Positions 26,603 to 35,168 of a DNA stretch of 42,498 nucleotides are shown here, piece by piece. The notes below the pieces were generated by a model. The model searched no databases, had not been told where the DNA came from, and was given only the letters and a program-made list of their open reading frames with translations. Position 1 is the first letter of the stretch; each line of letters starts with the position of its first letter. The position numbers were made by a program, and so were the translations under genes. This DNA comes from Wenzhouxiangella sp. XN24 (GTDB lineage: Bacteria; Pseudomonadota; Gammaproteobacteria; Steroidobacterales; XN24), in the NCBI RefSeq assembly GCF_011064545.1, contig NZ_JAAMFG010000024.1, positions 1-42,498 of the forward strand, written 5' to 3'.

Positions 26603-27169
26603 ATGACTCCGCACCGCACCAGGCATCTCCTGCTCGCCGTGGCGACGCTGCTCGCGGTCACGCCCGCGGGCGCGACGGACGGGCCGGTCGCCTGCCTGCC
26701 CGGTGGTGGTGGACACCTCCAGCTGGAGATCAGCGGTGATTTCACCGCGGAGGTCGACTGGGGGAACGCCGGAACAGTATGCGACGGCGGTCCAAGACCG
26801 GGCGGCGACGCCCTGCGTCTCGCCTTCAGCCGCGAGGCCGACGAACTGATGGTCCTGGTGGGCATCACGGGACTCGAGCGCGGGGCGACAGGTGAAGGCC
26901 TGCTGGCCAACATCACCATCGTGCGCCAGGGCATGGGGCGCTTCTACGGCACCCTCGGGGCCCATGCCTGCGTGATCGATGTCACGGCGAACGTGCCCGA
27001 GCCGGGCATCGAAGACGGCTACCGGGTGAGCGGCCAGGGACGATGCGCAGCCGGCATCGAGGCCATCGGCCGGCCGGGCGAGATCCGCGTCTCGCCCTTC
27101 GAGTTCACCGGCCTGGCGTGGTGGCCCGAGCAGGACGAGCAGGACGAGCAGGACGAGCAGGAGCCATGA
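26603..27169 (+). CDS. Secreted protein of unknown function with acidic repeat tail
   Basis: 188 residues from ATG 26603; a TTG at 26582 in frame would add seven residues. Residues 1-~25 are a signal peptide (HLLLAVATLLAVTPAGA). The mature part has four Cys that could form disulfides (near residues 31, 60, 122 and 146) and a beta-rich look, but I do not recognise a family. The C-terminus ends in WWPEQDEQDEQDEQEP, encoded by tandem 9-base units. It overlaps the DUF192 gene by 4 bases and so is probably co-expressed with it. Confidence 0.7.
   Translation: MTPHRTRHLLLAVATLLAVTPAGATDGPVACLPGGGGHLQLEISGDFTAEVDWGNAGTVCDGGPRPGGDALRLAFSREADELMVLVGITGLERGATGEGLLANITIVRQGMGRFYGTLGAHACVIDVTANVPEPGIEDGYRVSGQGRCAAGIEAIGRPGEIRVSPFEFTGLAWWPEQDEQDEQDEQEP
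27128..27163 (+). repeat. Four tandem 9-base units encoding the EQD tail
   Basis: GAGCAGGAC occurs three times (27128-27154) and a fourth copy ends in G (27155-27163). In frame this encodes repeated Glu-Gln-Asp. Unit number could vary without a frameshift. Confidence 0.85.
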
Positions 27170-27648
27170 TGCGCCGCTACCTGTTCCCCGCCCTCTGCGT
27201 GATCGCGCTGGTGCTCGCCCTCCATACGATGACGCTGGCCTCGGGCGACACCGCATCGGCGGCACTCGAGCGCATCGCCATCCAGGCCGGCGACGGGGCG
27301 CAGCACGAGTTCGATGTCCAGTTGGCGGACACACCCGAGACCCGCAGGCGCGGCCTCATGCACGTCACGGAGCTCGCGCCCGACCAAGGCATGCTGTTCG
27401 ATTTCGAGGCGCCCCGCAGGGTGGGCATGTGGATGAAGAACACGCCCCTGTCGCTGGACATGCTGTTCATCCGCGCGGACGGCACGATCGCACGCATCGA
27501 ATCCTGCACCCGGCCGTATTCCGCCGCCCTCATCGAGTCCGGCAGCGTGGTGCGCGCCGTGCTGGAGATCAACTGCGGGCGCGCCGCGGCGCTCGGGATC
27601 GAGGCCGGGGACCGGGTCGTCCACCGGCTGTTTCCACCGCCCGGCTAG
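27166..27648 (+). CDS. DUF192 family secreted protein
   Basis: 160 residues, beginning MMRRYLFPALCVIALVLAL, a signal peptide; the first ATG overlaps the preceding stop (ATGA). The DUF192 domain (residues ~45-155) shows FDVQLADTPETRRRGLMHVTELAPDQGMLFDF, MWMKNTPLSLDMLFI and the conserved ARIESCTRPYS. DUF192 proteins are small, often periplasmic, beta-rich and functionally uncharacterised. It converges on hemN with a 4-base overlap of stop regions (27645-27648). Confidence 0.88.
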   Translation: MMRRYLFPALCVIALVLALHTMTLASGDTASAALERIAIQAGDGAQHEFDVQLADTPETRRRGLMHVTELAPDQGMLFDFEAPRRVGMWMKNTPLSLDMLFIRADGTIARIESCTRPYSAALIESGSVVRAVLEINCGRAAALGIEAGDRVVHRLFPPPG

Positions 27649-29042
27649 ATCACCTTGGAGAAGCGCTGCTCGGCCGCGCGTGCGGCGAGATAAGCGTCGA
27701 AGGGCATGGCGATCGAGCGCAACAGGAAGCGCCCCCGGGGCGTGACGCGAATCGTGTCCGCATCCATCTCGACGAGCCCGTCCTCCTGCAGCGGCACCAG
27801 CGCCTCCAGCTCGCGGGCGAAGTACTGCCCGAAATCGATGCCGTGGCGCGCCTCGATCTTGCGCATCTCCGCCAGTCCGCCGCACATCAGCGCGTGGATC
27901 ACTTCCCGGCGCAACACGTCGTCGTCGTTCAGCTGGACCCCCCGCAGGATCGGGATGTGGCCTGAATCGACCGTGTCGTAGTAGTCGTGCCGCAGCTTGA
28001 TGCTCTGGGCATAGCTGTGGCCGACCTTGCCGATGGCGCTGACGCCGAGGCCGACGAGATCGAGCTCCGCGTGCGTGGAATAGCCCTGGAAATTGCGGTG
28101 CAACGTGCCGTTGTGCAGCGACTTGACCAGTTCGTCCTCGGGCAGGGCGAAGTGGTCCATGCCGATGTAGTCGTAGCCCCGCGCGGTCAGGAACTCGACC
28201 GTGCGGGTCAGCAGGGCCAGCTTCTCCGCGCCGGAGGGCATGTCCTCGTCGCGAATCAGGCGCTGCGCGCGGAACATCTGCGGCAGGTGGGCATAGCTGT
28301 ATGCGGCGATGCGATCCGGCTTCGCCTGCACCACCGATTCGAGCGTGTGAGTGAAGCTGTCGGCGGTCTGCTTCGGCAGGCCGTAGATCAGGTCGACCGA
28401 CACCGAGCCGAAGCCGCACTCGCGCGCCTGGCGGATCAAAAACAGCGTCCACTCCTCGTCCTGGATGCGATTGACCGCCTGCTGCACGCTGGGGTCGAAA
28501 TCCTGGATGCCGAGCGAGAGCCGGTTGAATCCCATTTCGGCGAGACGCGGAATCGTGTTCTTGTCGACGCTGCGCGGATCGATCTCGATGGAATACTCGC
28601 GGTTGTCGCCCTGGTGCAGCCCGAAGTTGCGCGCCAGGCCGTCCATGACCCTGGCGAACTGGCGCTCGTCCAGGAAGGTCGGCGTGCCGCCGCCGAAATG
28701 CAGCTGGTCCACCGGGCGACGCGAGTCGAACAGCTCGCCCTGCAGCCGCATTTCCTCGACCAGGTGCTCCACGTAGGGATCGGCGCTGTGCTGGTGGCGC
28801 GTGATGATCTTGTGGCAGCCGCAGTAATAGCAAAGCGAGTGGCAGAACGGCACGTGCACGTAGATCGACAGCGGCTGCGACGCCGGCTGCTCGCCGTTGC
28901 TGGCGAGGGCCATGCGCTTGTAGTCGTCCTCCCCGAAGCCGTCGTGAAACTGCACGGCGGTCGGATAGGAGGTGTAGCGCGGCCCGCGGCCGTCGTAGCG
29001 CTTGATCAGGTCGAGATCGAATTCAGCTGTCTGGATCGTCAT
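27645..29042 (-). CDS. hemN: Oxygen-independent coproporphyrinogen III oxidase
   Basis: 465 residues, within a few of E. coli HemN (457). The radical-SAM cluster is C67-C71-C74 in VPFCHSLCYYCGCHK, with the family's extra following Cys. The N-terminal GPRYTSYPTAVQFHDGF is HemN-specific, and GGGTPTFLD, INRLSLGIQDF-like and LIYGLPKQT blocks follow. It decarboxylates two propionates of coproporphyrinogen III anaerobically for haem synthesis, using S-adenosylmethionine. The lipoprotein gene ends three bases upstream, so the two are one operon. Confidence 0.96.
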   Translation of the reverse strand: MTIQTAEFDLDLIKRYDGRGPRYTSYPTAVQFHDGFGEDDYKRMALASNGEQPASQPLSIYVHVPFCHSLCYYCGCHKIITRHQHSADPYVEHLVEEMRLQGELFDSRRPVDQLHFGGGTPTFLDERQFARVMDGLARNFGLHQGDNREYSIEIDPRSVDKNTIPRLAEMGFNRLSLGIQDFDPSVQQAVNRIQDEEWTLFLIRQARECGFGSVSVDLIYGLPKQTADSFTHTLESVVQAKPDRIAAYSYAHLPQMFRAQRLIRDEDMPSGAEKLALLTRTVEFLTARGYDYIGMDHFALPEDELVKSLHNGTLHRNFQGYSTHAELDLVGLGVSAIGKVGHSYAQSIKLRHDYYDTVDSGHIPILRGVQLNDDDVLRREVIHALMCGGLAEMRKIEARHGIDFGQYFARELEALVPLQEDGLVEMDADTIRVTPRGRFLLRSIAMPFDAYLAARAAEQRFSKVI

Positions 29043-29045
29043 TCA

Positions 29046-29429
29046 TCACCGCGTCGGTTGGTCGGTTGTGCCGAGGCATTTTACCTTGTAGCGCAAATCG
29101 TGCCGCCTGGCATGCACTTCCCGGGGATCGATGGCCGTGCGCGAGACGATTTCCCACCCCGCAGGGCAGTAGCCGGAACGCTTCATCCAGCCCGCCAGCC
29201 ATTCCATGCGCTTCGCCTCGGCCGCCTCGCTGTCCGAGGGATACAGCGAGGAGGTGCTGGCCTCGAACACCAGCAGGCCCGGCTCCCGGCGGTCTTCGCG
29301 CAGGTCGCTCATCGAGTGGCGCTGGAAATCCGCCTTGTCGTCGATGGCGGCGCATCCTGTCGCCGCTGCCAGCAGCAGCCCCAGCGCGACGGCGCGCGAT
29401 GCAGATCCGCTTGATCGACGTACAGCCAT
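29046..29429 (-). CDS. Predicted lipoprotein, unknown
   Basis: 127 residues from ATG 29429 with GGGGAG upstream; the preceding frame is not protein-like. Lipobox LLLAAATGC with Cys near residue 26 predicts an outer- or inner-membrane lipoprotein. The mature part has two further Cys (GYCPAGWEIVSRTAID and VKCLGT) and no recognised domain; the GYCPxGwe phrase recurs in small envelope lipoproteins. It is coupled to hemN. No function assigned. Confidence 0.7.
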   Translation of the reverse strand: MAVRRSSGSASRAVALGLLLAAATGCAAIDDKADFQRHSMSDLREDRREPGLLVFEASTSSLYPSDSEAAEAKRMEWLAGWMKRSGYCPAGWEIVSRTAIDPREVHARRHDLRYKVKCLGTTDQPTR

Positions 29430-29539
29430 GGCATCCGCACTCCCCGGGTCAGCCGGGATTCTACCCTTGAAGTGGCCTGCCGGGGACCCGGGGCCGCATC
29501 TCCTGCATGAAAGCAATGCTGCAAATGCCCCGGGAACGC

Positions 29540-29567
29540 CTGAAAAGTCCTGCGTTTAGGCTATTAT
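29540..29567 (+). promoter_or_regulatory. Candidate promoter for the OmpA/OprF-like gene
   Basis: CTGAAA (29540-29545), 16-base spacer, TATTAT (29562-29567). GGGAG at 29631-29635 is the ribosome-binding site for ATG 29645, leaving a ~70-base leader. Confidence 0.35.
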
Positions 29568-29644
29568 TCGAGTAATCGTGGCCTGGGAGGCGACGAAACA
29601 TCGCGCGGCGCCGGTAGCGCCTTACGTCAAGGGAGTCACAGACA

Positions 29645-30784
29645 ATGAAACGGAAAATCGTCGCGGCGGCCGCAGCCACCGCTTTACTCCTCGGCAACAC
29701 GGCCATGGCCGCCGAGAAACCCGGGCAGTGGTATGTCACGCCGATGGCCTCGGCGATCTGGGTGGACAACGAGCGCCTCGTGGACGACGACATCGGCGCC
29801 GCTCTCTCGATCGGCCGCGCCCTCACGGATGACGTCAACGTGGAATTTCATGGCTTCAACTATGCCCTGGAAAACGGCCGGGAGCTCGATTACTGGGGCG
29901 TGGGCGCCGACGTGGCACGGGTCTTCTACCGTAACCAGCGCATTTCCCCGTATGTCCTCGGCGGCTTCGGCTGGAGCAAGAAGAACAGCGATCCGGGCCT
30001 GGACGAAGACACCATCTACGGCAACCTGGCGCTGGGCTTCCTGACCGACGTGACGAGCAACGGCTCGATCGCGCTGCGCACCGAACTGCGTTACCGGATC
30101 GACCATGACAGCAACGACCGCCCCGACGGATCCAGGGGCAGCTTCCGCGACCTGATGCTGAAGGTCGGCGTCCAGATCCCCTTCGGCCAGCCCTACGCCC
30201 AACCCGTCGCCCAGCGCGCGGAACCGGCGCCGCCCCCCCCGCCGCCACCGCCGCCCCCTGTGGACTCGGACGGCGACGGCGTCCCCGACAGCCGCGACCA
30301 GTGCCCCGGCACGCCGCGCGGCGTCACCGTCGATGCAGCCGGTTGCCCGGTTGATACCGACGGAGACGGCGTGGCTGACTATCTCGACCAGTGCCCCGGA
30401 ACGCCGGCCGGCACCCGCGTTGACAGTCGCGGATGTCCGATCACGTCCGTCATCAACCTCGAGGGCGTGACATTCGCCTTCAACTCGTCGGAGATCACGG
30501 GCGACGATCGCGGCATCCTCAACGAGGCCGTCTCGATCCTCGAGCGCTATCCCGACGTGCGGGTGGAAATCGCCGGTCACACCGACTCGGTGGGGAACGC
30601 GACCTACAACATGAACCTGTCCGAGCGCCGGGCGCAGTCCGTGGTCGACTTCCTGGTGGACCGGGGCATCGATCGCGACCGGATGACTGCACGGGGCTAC
30701 GGCCAGAACGAACCGATCGCCGATAATGCGACGGAAGCCGGCCGGGCGATGAACCGCCGCGTGGAGCTGCGCATCATCGAGTGA
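29645..30784 (+). CDS. OmpA/OprF-like outer-membrane protein
   Basis: 379 residues. Signal peptide VAAAAATALLLGNTAMAAE. Residues ~23-190 form an eight-stranded barrel with aromatic-ended strands. A Pro-rich hinge (about 195-207, ten consecutive Pro) is followed by two thrombospondin type 3-like calcium repeats (DSDGDGVPDSRDQCPGTP and DTDGDGVADYLDQCPGTP). The peptidoglycan-binding OmpA domain (~270-379) has VEIAGHTDSVGNATYN and LSERRAQSVVDFLV. OprF-type proteins tether the outer membrane to peptidoglycan and can act as porins. A C8 tract lies at 30233-30240. A strong terminator follows the stop. Confidence 0.93.
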   Translation: MKRKIVAAAAATALLLGNTAMAAEKPGQWYVTPMASAIWVDNERLVDDDIGAALSIGRALTDDVNVEFHGFNYALENGRELDYWGVGADVARVFYRNQRISPYVLGGFGWSKKNSDPGLDEDTIYGNLALGFLTDVTSNGSIALRTELRYRIDHDSNDRPDGSRGSFRDLMLKVGVQIPFGQPYAQPVAQRAEPAPPPPPPPPPPVDSDGDGVPDSRDQCPGTPRGVTVDAAGCPVDTDGDGVADYLDQCPGTPAGTRVDSRGCPITSVINLEGVTFAFNSSEITGDDRGILNEAVSILERYPDVRVEIAGHTDSVGNATYNMNLSERRAQSVVDFLVDRGIDRDRMTARGYGQNEPIADNATEAGRAMNRRVELRIIE

Positions 30785-30835
30785 GAGCATGCTCACAGCC
30801 GCGCTTCCGTTGAGAAATGCGGCTCAGCCCTTAAG

Positions 30836-30868
30836 GCCCCGGTCTCGTTCGCGAGGCCGGGGCTTTTT
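30836..30868 (+). terminator. Rho-independent terminator of the OmpA gene
   Basis: A 12-base-pair stem (GCCCCGGTCTCG with CGAGGCCGGGGC, including one G-U pair) with a TTCG loop, followed by five T. It ends 84 bases after the stop codon at 30784. Confidence 0.9.
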
Positions 30869-30887
30869 CATACCCGCAGCAAGGGCG

Positions 30888-31098
30888 CCTGAATGGTTCG
30901 CCGGGGTCCGCCGGGGTCCGCAGGGTCCGCAGGGTCCGCAGCGGCAGGACCTGAACGGCGGGCCGAAGGCGCCAAGCTGTCGCAAAGCACAGCAGCGGGA
31001 GGGCCTGAATGGCCCGCTAAGCGAGCTCAGATTTCGCCGAGCGCAGCGGGCCGTTCAGGTCCTGCCGCTGCGAACCCCCCCCGGGCGAACCGTTCAGT
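30888..31098. repeat. Nested inverted-repeat element between convergent genes (REP/MITE-like)
   Basis: The motif CCTGAAYGG or its complement occurs five times: plus at 30888, 30950 and 31004; minus at 31051-31059 and, 8 of 9, 31090-31098. A perfect 22-base inverted repeat joins 30938-30959 and 31050-31071. An outer 14-base pair joins 30889-30902 and 31084-31097, and an inner 15-base pair joins 31004-31018 and 31045-31059; each has one wobble. Inner and middle pairings compete. It fills most of the 309-base gap between OmpA and the methyltransferase and covers the latter's stop codon. Confidence 0.75.
30901..30939 (+). repeat. Short tandem repeats within the element
   Basis: Two copies of CCGGGGTCCG followed by two of CAGGGTCCG, a 9- to 10-base period, just outside the 22-base palindrome arm. 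Confidence 0.75.
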
Positions 31099-32041
31099 CG
31101 CTGTCGGGACGCTCGAAACGATAAGCGTGGCCGGAACGGTGCTTGCCACGAAACAGGATCTCGTGGGAATCGAGCAGTCGCAGGCCCGCCGCCTCGAACA
31201 CCCGGTACCACTCGGGCGTCTCGTGGATCGCGCGGTTGACCCTGAGCATATCGTTGAGCCTCACCTCGCCCAGCTCGAGCTGGCGCACGAAGGCGGCGAG
31301 TTCGATGCGGCGCGCGCGGAGCTGCGTCTCGTTCATCGTCAGCAGGCCTTCCAGCGTCTTCATCACGTAGGCGAACAGGGGTGCCCGCGTCGCGCGATAA
31401 GCGGGCGTGAGCCGGTCGCGCGACGCCTGGAGCAGCTTGCGCAAGCGGCTGAACGACAGGTTGCCGGCGAGAAAACGCCGTAGCCCCTTCAACAGGCCGA
31501 GCGATGCGAGAACCTCGTAATCGCCCGCCTCCTGCGCCATGGTCGCGACGATGTCCGACGAGGCGGCATGACAAACCAGCGCCAGCCGCCCGCCCGGCCG
31601 CAACAGTCTCGCGGCCTGTGCCGCAGCCGGCGCCCAGTCGCAATACTCGATGCCGTACTGGCTGGTGACCAGGTCGTATTCCGCATCGGGCAGCGCGAGG
31701 GTTTCGACCGGGGACTGGTCGATGAAAGTGACCCCGGCGATCTCGGCCTCCCGGCCGGGGTGCCTGCGGGCCATGCTTTCCAGGCTGATCTTTGCGGCGT
31801 CCACGGCGGTGACCGAGGCCTCCCGCTGTTGCGCCAGGAAATAACCGGCCGCGAGCAACGCGATGGCGCCGTTGCCGGTGCACAGGTCGAGCACCTTCCC
31901 GCCCTCGGGCACGCCCTGGAACTGCGTCTCCCAGAATGCGGCGATCTCGCCGTCGTAATTGCCGGCGAAGTCCGCCGGCAGGGAGGTGAGCTGGCCGCTC
32001 GCCCAGTATTCGCTCCAGTGATCCAGTTGTCCGGGTTGCAC
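31094..32041 (-). CDS. Class I SAM-dependent methyltransferase
   Basis: 315 residues, GTG start with GAGGTGAG nine bases upstream. Motif I is VLDLCTGNGAIALLAAGYF (near residue 50), the acidic strand-2 end is VTAVDAAKISLESMARRH, and motif post-I/II is YDLVTSQYGIEYCDW; a helical C-terminus follows. Methyltransferases of this fold act on small molecules, lipids or proteins, and no substrate can be assigned. The stop codon lies inside the palindromic element, so its mRNA 3' end carries that structure. GC-rich direct repeats lie in its leader. Confidence 0.82.
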   Translation of the reverse strand: MQPGQLDHWSEYWASGQLTSLPADFAGNYDGEIAAFWETQFQGVPEGGKVLDLCTGNGAIALLAAGYFLAQQREASVTAVDAAKISLESMARRHPGREAEIAGVTFIDQSPVETLALPDAEYDLVTSQYGIEYCDWAPAAAQAARLLRPGGRLALVCHAASSDIVATMAQEAGDYEVLASLGLLKGLRRFLAGNLSFSRLRKLLQASRDRLTPAYRATRAPLFAYVMKTLEGLLTMNETQLRARRIELAAFVRQLELGEVRLNDMLRVNRAIHETPEWYRVFEAAGLRLLDSHEILFRGKHRSGHAYRFERPDSD

Positions 32042-32063
32042 GATAGTGCGCTCACCTCGTTAT

Positions 32064-32105
32064 GGGCCGGGCCGGGCCGGCCCGGGTCAGCCCGGGTCAG
32101 CCGGG
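32064..32105. repeat. GC-rich direct repeats in the methyltransferase leader
   Basis: GGGCC-type 5-mers repeated around 32064-32082, then exact tandem copies of CCCGGGTCAG at 32081-32090 and 32091-32100, with a partial third copy. Confidence 0.7.
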
Positions 32106-32165
32106 CAGCTGCGACGTCCGTGGCACGCAAATGGCGCCTTCGCCCCTCGATTGACCGATCTTAAA

Positions 32166-32197
32166 GCAAAAAGAAAGGCGGACCGAAGTCCGCCTTT
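32166..32197 (-). terminator. Rho-independent terminator of the TonB-receptor gene
   Basis: On the minus strand AAAGGCGGAC-TTCG-GTCCGCCTTT (32197-32174) forms a ten-pair stem with a TTCG loop, followed by CTTTTTGC. It lies 31-62 bases after the receptor stop at 32228, so the methyltransferase downstream needs its own promoter. Confidence 0.88.
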
Positions 32198-32227
32198 CCC
32201 AGGGTCAAAATCCCTTGACTGCGCAGT

Positions 32228-34882
32228 CTAGAAGGACTGCTTGTAACGCGCGTACACGATGCGACCTTCACCACTGTAGAGGTTGAAGTCGTAGTCACGT
32301 CCGTCGGTGAAACCCACGCCGATCGGCGGGAACTTCTCGAAGGCGTTGAGTGCGCCGATCGTGAAGCGGCCGTTCCAGGGCGTGAAGTAGTTCGCCTGCA
32401 GGTCGTGCGTCACCCACGTCGGCACGTGGCCGATGCAAGCACCGTCATCGATCTCGTCGCACTGGTCTGCAATGACATTCATGTTCCAGCCGAACGCGAA
32501 ATCGCCGTACTCGTACACGTTCTGCAGGGTCGCACGCCACTGCGGCACACCCGGGTCATCAACCAGGTCGCGGCCACCGTCGATGCTGTAGCTGTTGGTG
32601 TACGCCACGGTCAGGTTGTTGCTCAGGCGGCCACCGACGAGATCGAAGGTGGTGGTGATGCTGAGGTCGATACCGTCGACTTCGACCGTACCCTCGTTGC
32701 CGAAGCCCTGCACGATGCGCGTGATGGCGCCCGTGGCCGGGTCACGCTCGACACCGAGACCTGCGGGTACCGGATCCCCGGCCTGCTCCCTGTTGAGCAA
32801 CACGCCGGCGCTGAAGAAGGCGATCCGGTCGGTGATCTCGATATCCCAGTAGTCCAGGGTACCGCTGATCCAGTCGAAGGGCTGGTAGGCCACACCGAAC
32901 GAGAACTGCTTGGACTGCTCCGACTCGAGGTTCGGGTTGGCGGTCCGCAGGCCGTTGATCTGGATTTCGCAGTCCGGGTCTTCCCCGGCCACGGCGCAGG
33001 TCTGCGGGTCCGACACCGGGTCGGCGGAGAACGAGTCGAGCTGCGTGATGATGTCCAGGCTCGGGGCGCGGAAGCCCTCGCCGTAGGAGCCGCGGACCGT
33101 CAGCTCAGCCAGCGGCTGCCAACGGAACGAGACCTTCGGCGAGAAATCGTTGCCGTAGTCGCTGTACTCGTCGAAACGCCCGGCGACCGAGATCTCCAGG
33201 TCGGCGATGACCGGAATCAGGGTTTCGAAGTACGCCGAGGTGACGTCGCGGGTTCCGCCGGCACTGTTGCCCGCCGAGCCGCCGATGGCGCCTGCTTCGG
33301 ACAGCGAATCGTACTGGTCGGAGTAAACCTCTTCGCGGTACTCGGCGCCGAGGAACCACTGCACCGCACCCGCGTCCGTCTCCAGCCAGTCCCAGGCCGC
33401 CGTGGCATAGGCTTCCCACTGGTCGTAGATGCTGATGCGCGAGATCGTGGCCTTCATGGAGTTCAGAACCTGGGGGTCGTTCGCCAGCGGGTTCTGCAGG
33501 TTATATGCACCGCTCTCCAGGAAGTCTGCGGCGGTGGTACGGACGAGATAGTTCCGGCCGATGCTCGTGAACTGGTTGTCCGTGTCGCGCCAGCCGAAGT
33601 CCACTTCGACATTGCCGATCATGCCCTGTGCGCCGACCAGCAGGTCGGTCACTTCGGTGCCGGTCGTGTCGTCGCGATTGCCGAGGGCGTCGAAACGGTG
33701 CCACCAGTGCACCGGGGTGGGCTCGCCGTCCGGGAGCTGGGTCAGGAAGGCCGGATCGAAAAACGGGCTGTCCGGGTTGGTCGGGTTGTTCGGGCTGTCC
33801 ACGGAGAGCGGGATCCCGTTACCGCCCAAGGCGGGCTCGGAGGTGTCCGGAACCGGGGCGTAACGGCCGAACGACTCGGAGCGCGCATACAGGATGTCGG
33901 AGTACAGCGTCCAGTCGGGCGAGATCTGGTGCTCTGCACGGACGAAGGCCGACTTGTTGTCGAAAGAGGCTTCGTCGGCCGAGACCAGGGTGAAGTCGTA
34001 GCCGCAGCGGAACTGGTCACCTGCGCTGTTTGCGAGGCCGCCCGGACTGCCAACCGGAACAGCAGCGTCCGGGTTGTTGAACGTGTCCGGACCGCAGCCG
34101 CCGGGGATCGATGTCAGCGAGAAAGGCGAGTACCCCGGGAAGACGGGGACGAAGGAATTGCCGTAGAACGACGCACCCGGGCTCGTCCAGGGGTAGTCAC
34201 GCGCGAACACGATGTCGCGGGTGTCCCAGGACGCGCCGGCGATGATGCTCGACGTGGCCGACGAGGCGCCGAAGACCACGGACCCTTCGGTACGGTCGCC
34301 GCCTTCCTCGGGAATGCTCGGATCCGCAGCGCCCAGCATGAGCTCGGCACCCTGGAAGTCCTTGCGGAGGATGACGTTGACGACACCACCGAGGGCGTCG
34401 GAGCCGTAGATGGCCGAGGCGCCGTCGGTCAGGATCTCGATGCGCTCGACAGCACCCAGCGGGATGATGTTGAGGTCGTTGGAGGCGCCGGTCTGCGGAG
34501 CCTTCGGCAGCCGACGGCCGTTGATCAGCACGAGCGTGCGTGTGGCGCCCAGGCCGCGCAGGTTGACCAGCGCGGCACCGGCGAAGGAGCTGCCGGACTG
34601 CGGACGGTAGGAGCCGAAGCTGTTGAACGGCAGCTGGCGAATGAACTCGCCGGCGCTCGAATAGCCGCTGTTTTCGATCTGGTCGCGGTCGATGACCGTG
34701 ACGGGCAGCGCCCCTTCGATGTCGGTCCGCTTGATGCGGGAGCCCGTTACGGTGACGCGGTCAAGGTCTGCCGCTTCCTCTTCCTGCGCCTGCGCAAGAA
34801 CCGGAACGGAGAGGCCAGCCGCTACCGTGGCGCAGAGCGCGTAACGCACTGCGGCAGCAATAGGGTCTCGTCTGAATTTCAT
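32228..34882 (-). CDS. TonB-dependent outer-membrane receptor
   Basis: 884 residues, with GGAGG ten bases before the ATG. Signal peptide ends about AQAQ (residue 33). A TonB-box-like DRVTVTGSRI opens the plug domain (about 40-165): GRRLPKAPQTGASNDLNIIPL, IEILTDGASAIYGSDALGGV. A long 22-strand barrel follows and ends in aromatic Phe (YARYKQSF), as outer-membrane assembly requires. This form is typical of the Xanthomonas-type TonB receptors that import plant or marine glycans, oligopeptides or siderophores. The ligand is not identifiable. The radical-SAM gene lies 286 bases upstream, a gap too large for a certain operon, and the receptor has its own promoter candidate. Confidence 0.95.
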   Translation of the reverse strand: MKFRRDPIAAAVRYALCATVAAGLSVPVLAQAQEEEAADLDRVTVTGSRIKRTDIEGALPVTVIDRDQIENSGYSSAGEFIRQLPFNSFGSYRPQSGSSFAGAALVNLRGLGATRTLVLINGRRLPKAPQTGASNDLNIIPLGAVERIEILTDGASAIYGSDALGGVVNVILRKDFQGAELMLGAADPSIPEEGGDRTEGSVVFGASSATSSIIAGASWDTRDIVFARDYPWTSPGASFYGNSFVPVFPGYSPFSLTSIPGGCGPDTFNNPDAAVPVGSPGGLANSAGDQFRCGYDFTLVSADEASFDNKSAFVRAEHQISPDWTLYSDILYARSESFGRYAPVPDTSEPALGGNGIPLSVDSPNNPTNPDSPFFDPAFLTQLPDGEPTPVHWWHRFDALGNRDDTTGTEVTDLLVGAQGMIGNVEVDFGWRDTDNQFTSIGRNYLVRTTAADFLESGAYNLQNPLANDPQVLNSMKATISRISIYDQWEAYATAAWDWLETDAGAVQWFLGAEYREEVYSDQYDSLSEAGAIGGSAGNSAGGTRDVTSAYFETLIPVIADLEISVAGRFDEYSDYGNDFSPKVSFRWQPLAELTVRGSYGEGFRAPSLDIITQLDSFSADPVSDPQTCAVAGEDPDCEIQINGLRTANPNLESEQSKQFSFGVAYQPFDWISGTLDYWDIEITDRIAFFSAGVLLNREQAGDPVPAGLGVERDPATGAITRIVQGFGNEGTVEVDGIDLSITTTFDLVGGRLSNNLTVAYTNSYSIDGGRDLVDDPGVPQWRATLQNVYEYGDFAFGWNMNVIADQCDEIDDGACIGHVPTWVTHDLQANYFTPWNGRFTIGALNAFEKFPPIGVGFTDGRDYDFNLYSGEGRIVYARYKQSF

Positions 34883-35009
34883 TATCTAATTCCCTCCAAG
34901 AACGATGATCGGAGTGAAGGCTTCAACGAGCGGAGTCTTGCCTTGTTCGCCAAGCCAAACCGCAGCAGCGCATCATTCCCCGTGGATATCCAGGTGATTG
35001 GACAGGTGG

Positions 35010-35038
35010 AGCCTAGTCGAGCGGAGACCCTGCGTCAA
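35010..35038 (-). promoter_or_regulatory. Promoter of the TonB-receptor gene
   Basis: On the minus strand TTGACG (35038-35033), 17-base spacer, TAGGCT (35015-35010). The -35 is 5/6. The receptor ATG at 34882 follows about 120 bases later. No Fur-like palindrome or other operator was seen nearby. Confidence 0.5.
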
Positions 35039-35168
35039 CTGGATTGTTGCGGCAAACACACGGCCGGGAAAGCGCGGATTTGCTTTATTCTCCTACCCGA
35101 AAGCTGGTTTGTGGTTTTTGGGCAACAGGATGATCCGGGCTGCGGAGGCGCCCCGGGCGGCGACCGTG

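Noticed and set aside
34923-34976. A 17-codon minus-strand ORF (start of MMRCCGLAW) between the radical-SAM gene and the TonB gene
   Set aside because: No clear ribosome-binding site or core-peptide pattern; considered as RiPP precursor but too weak to report.
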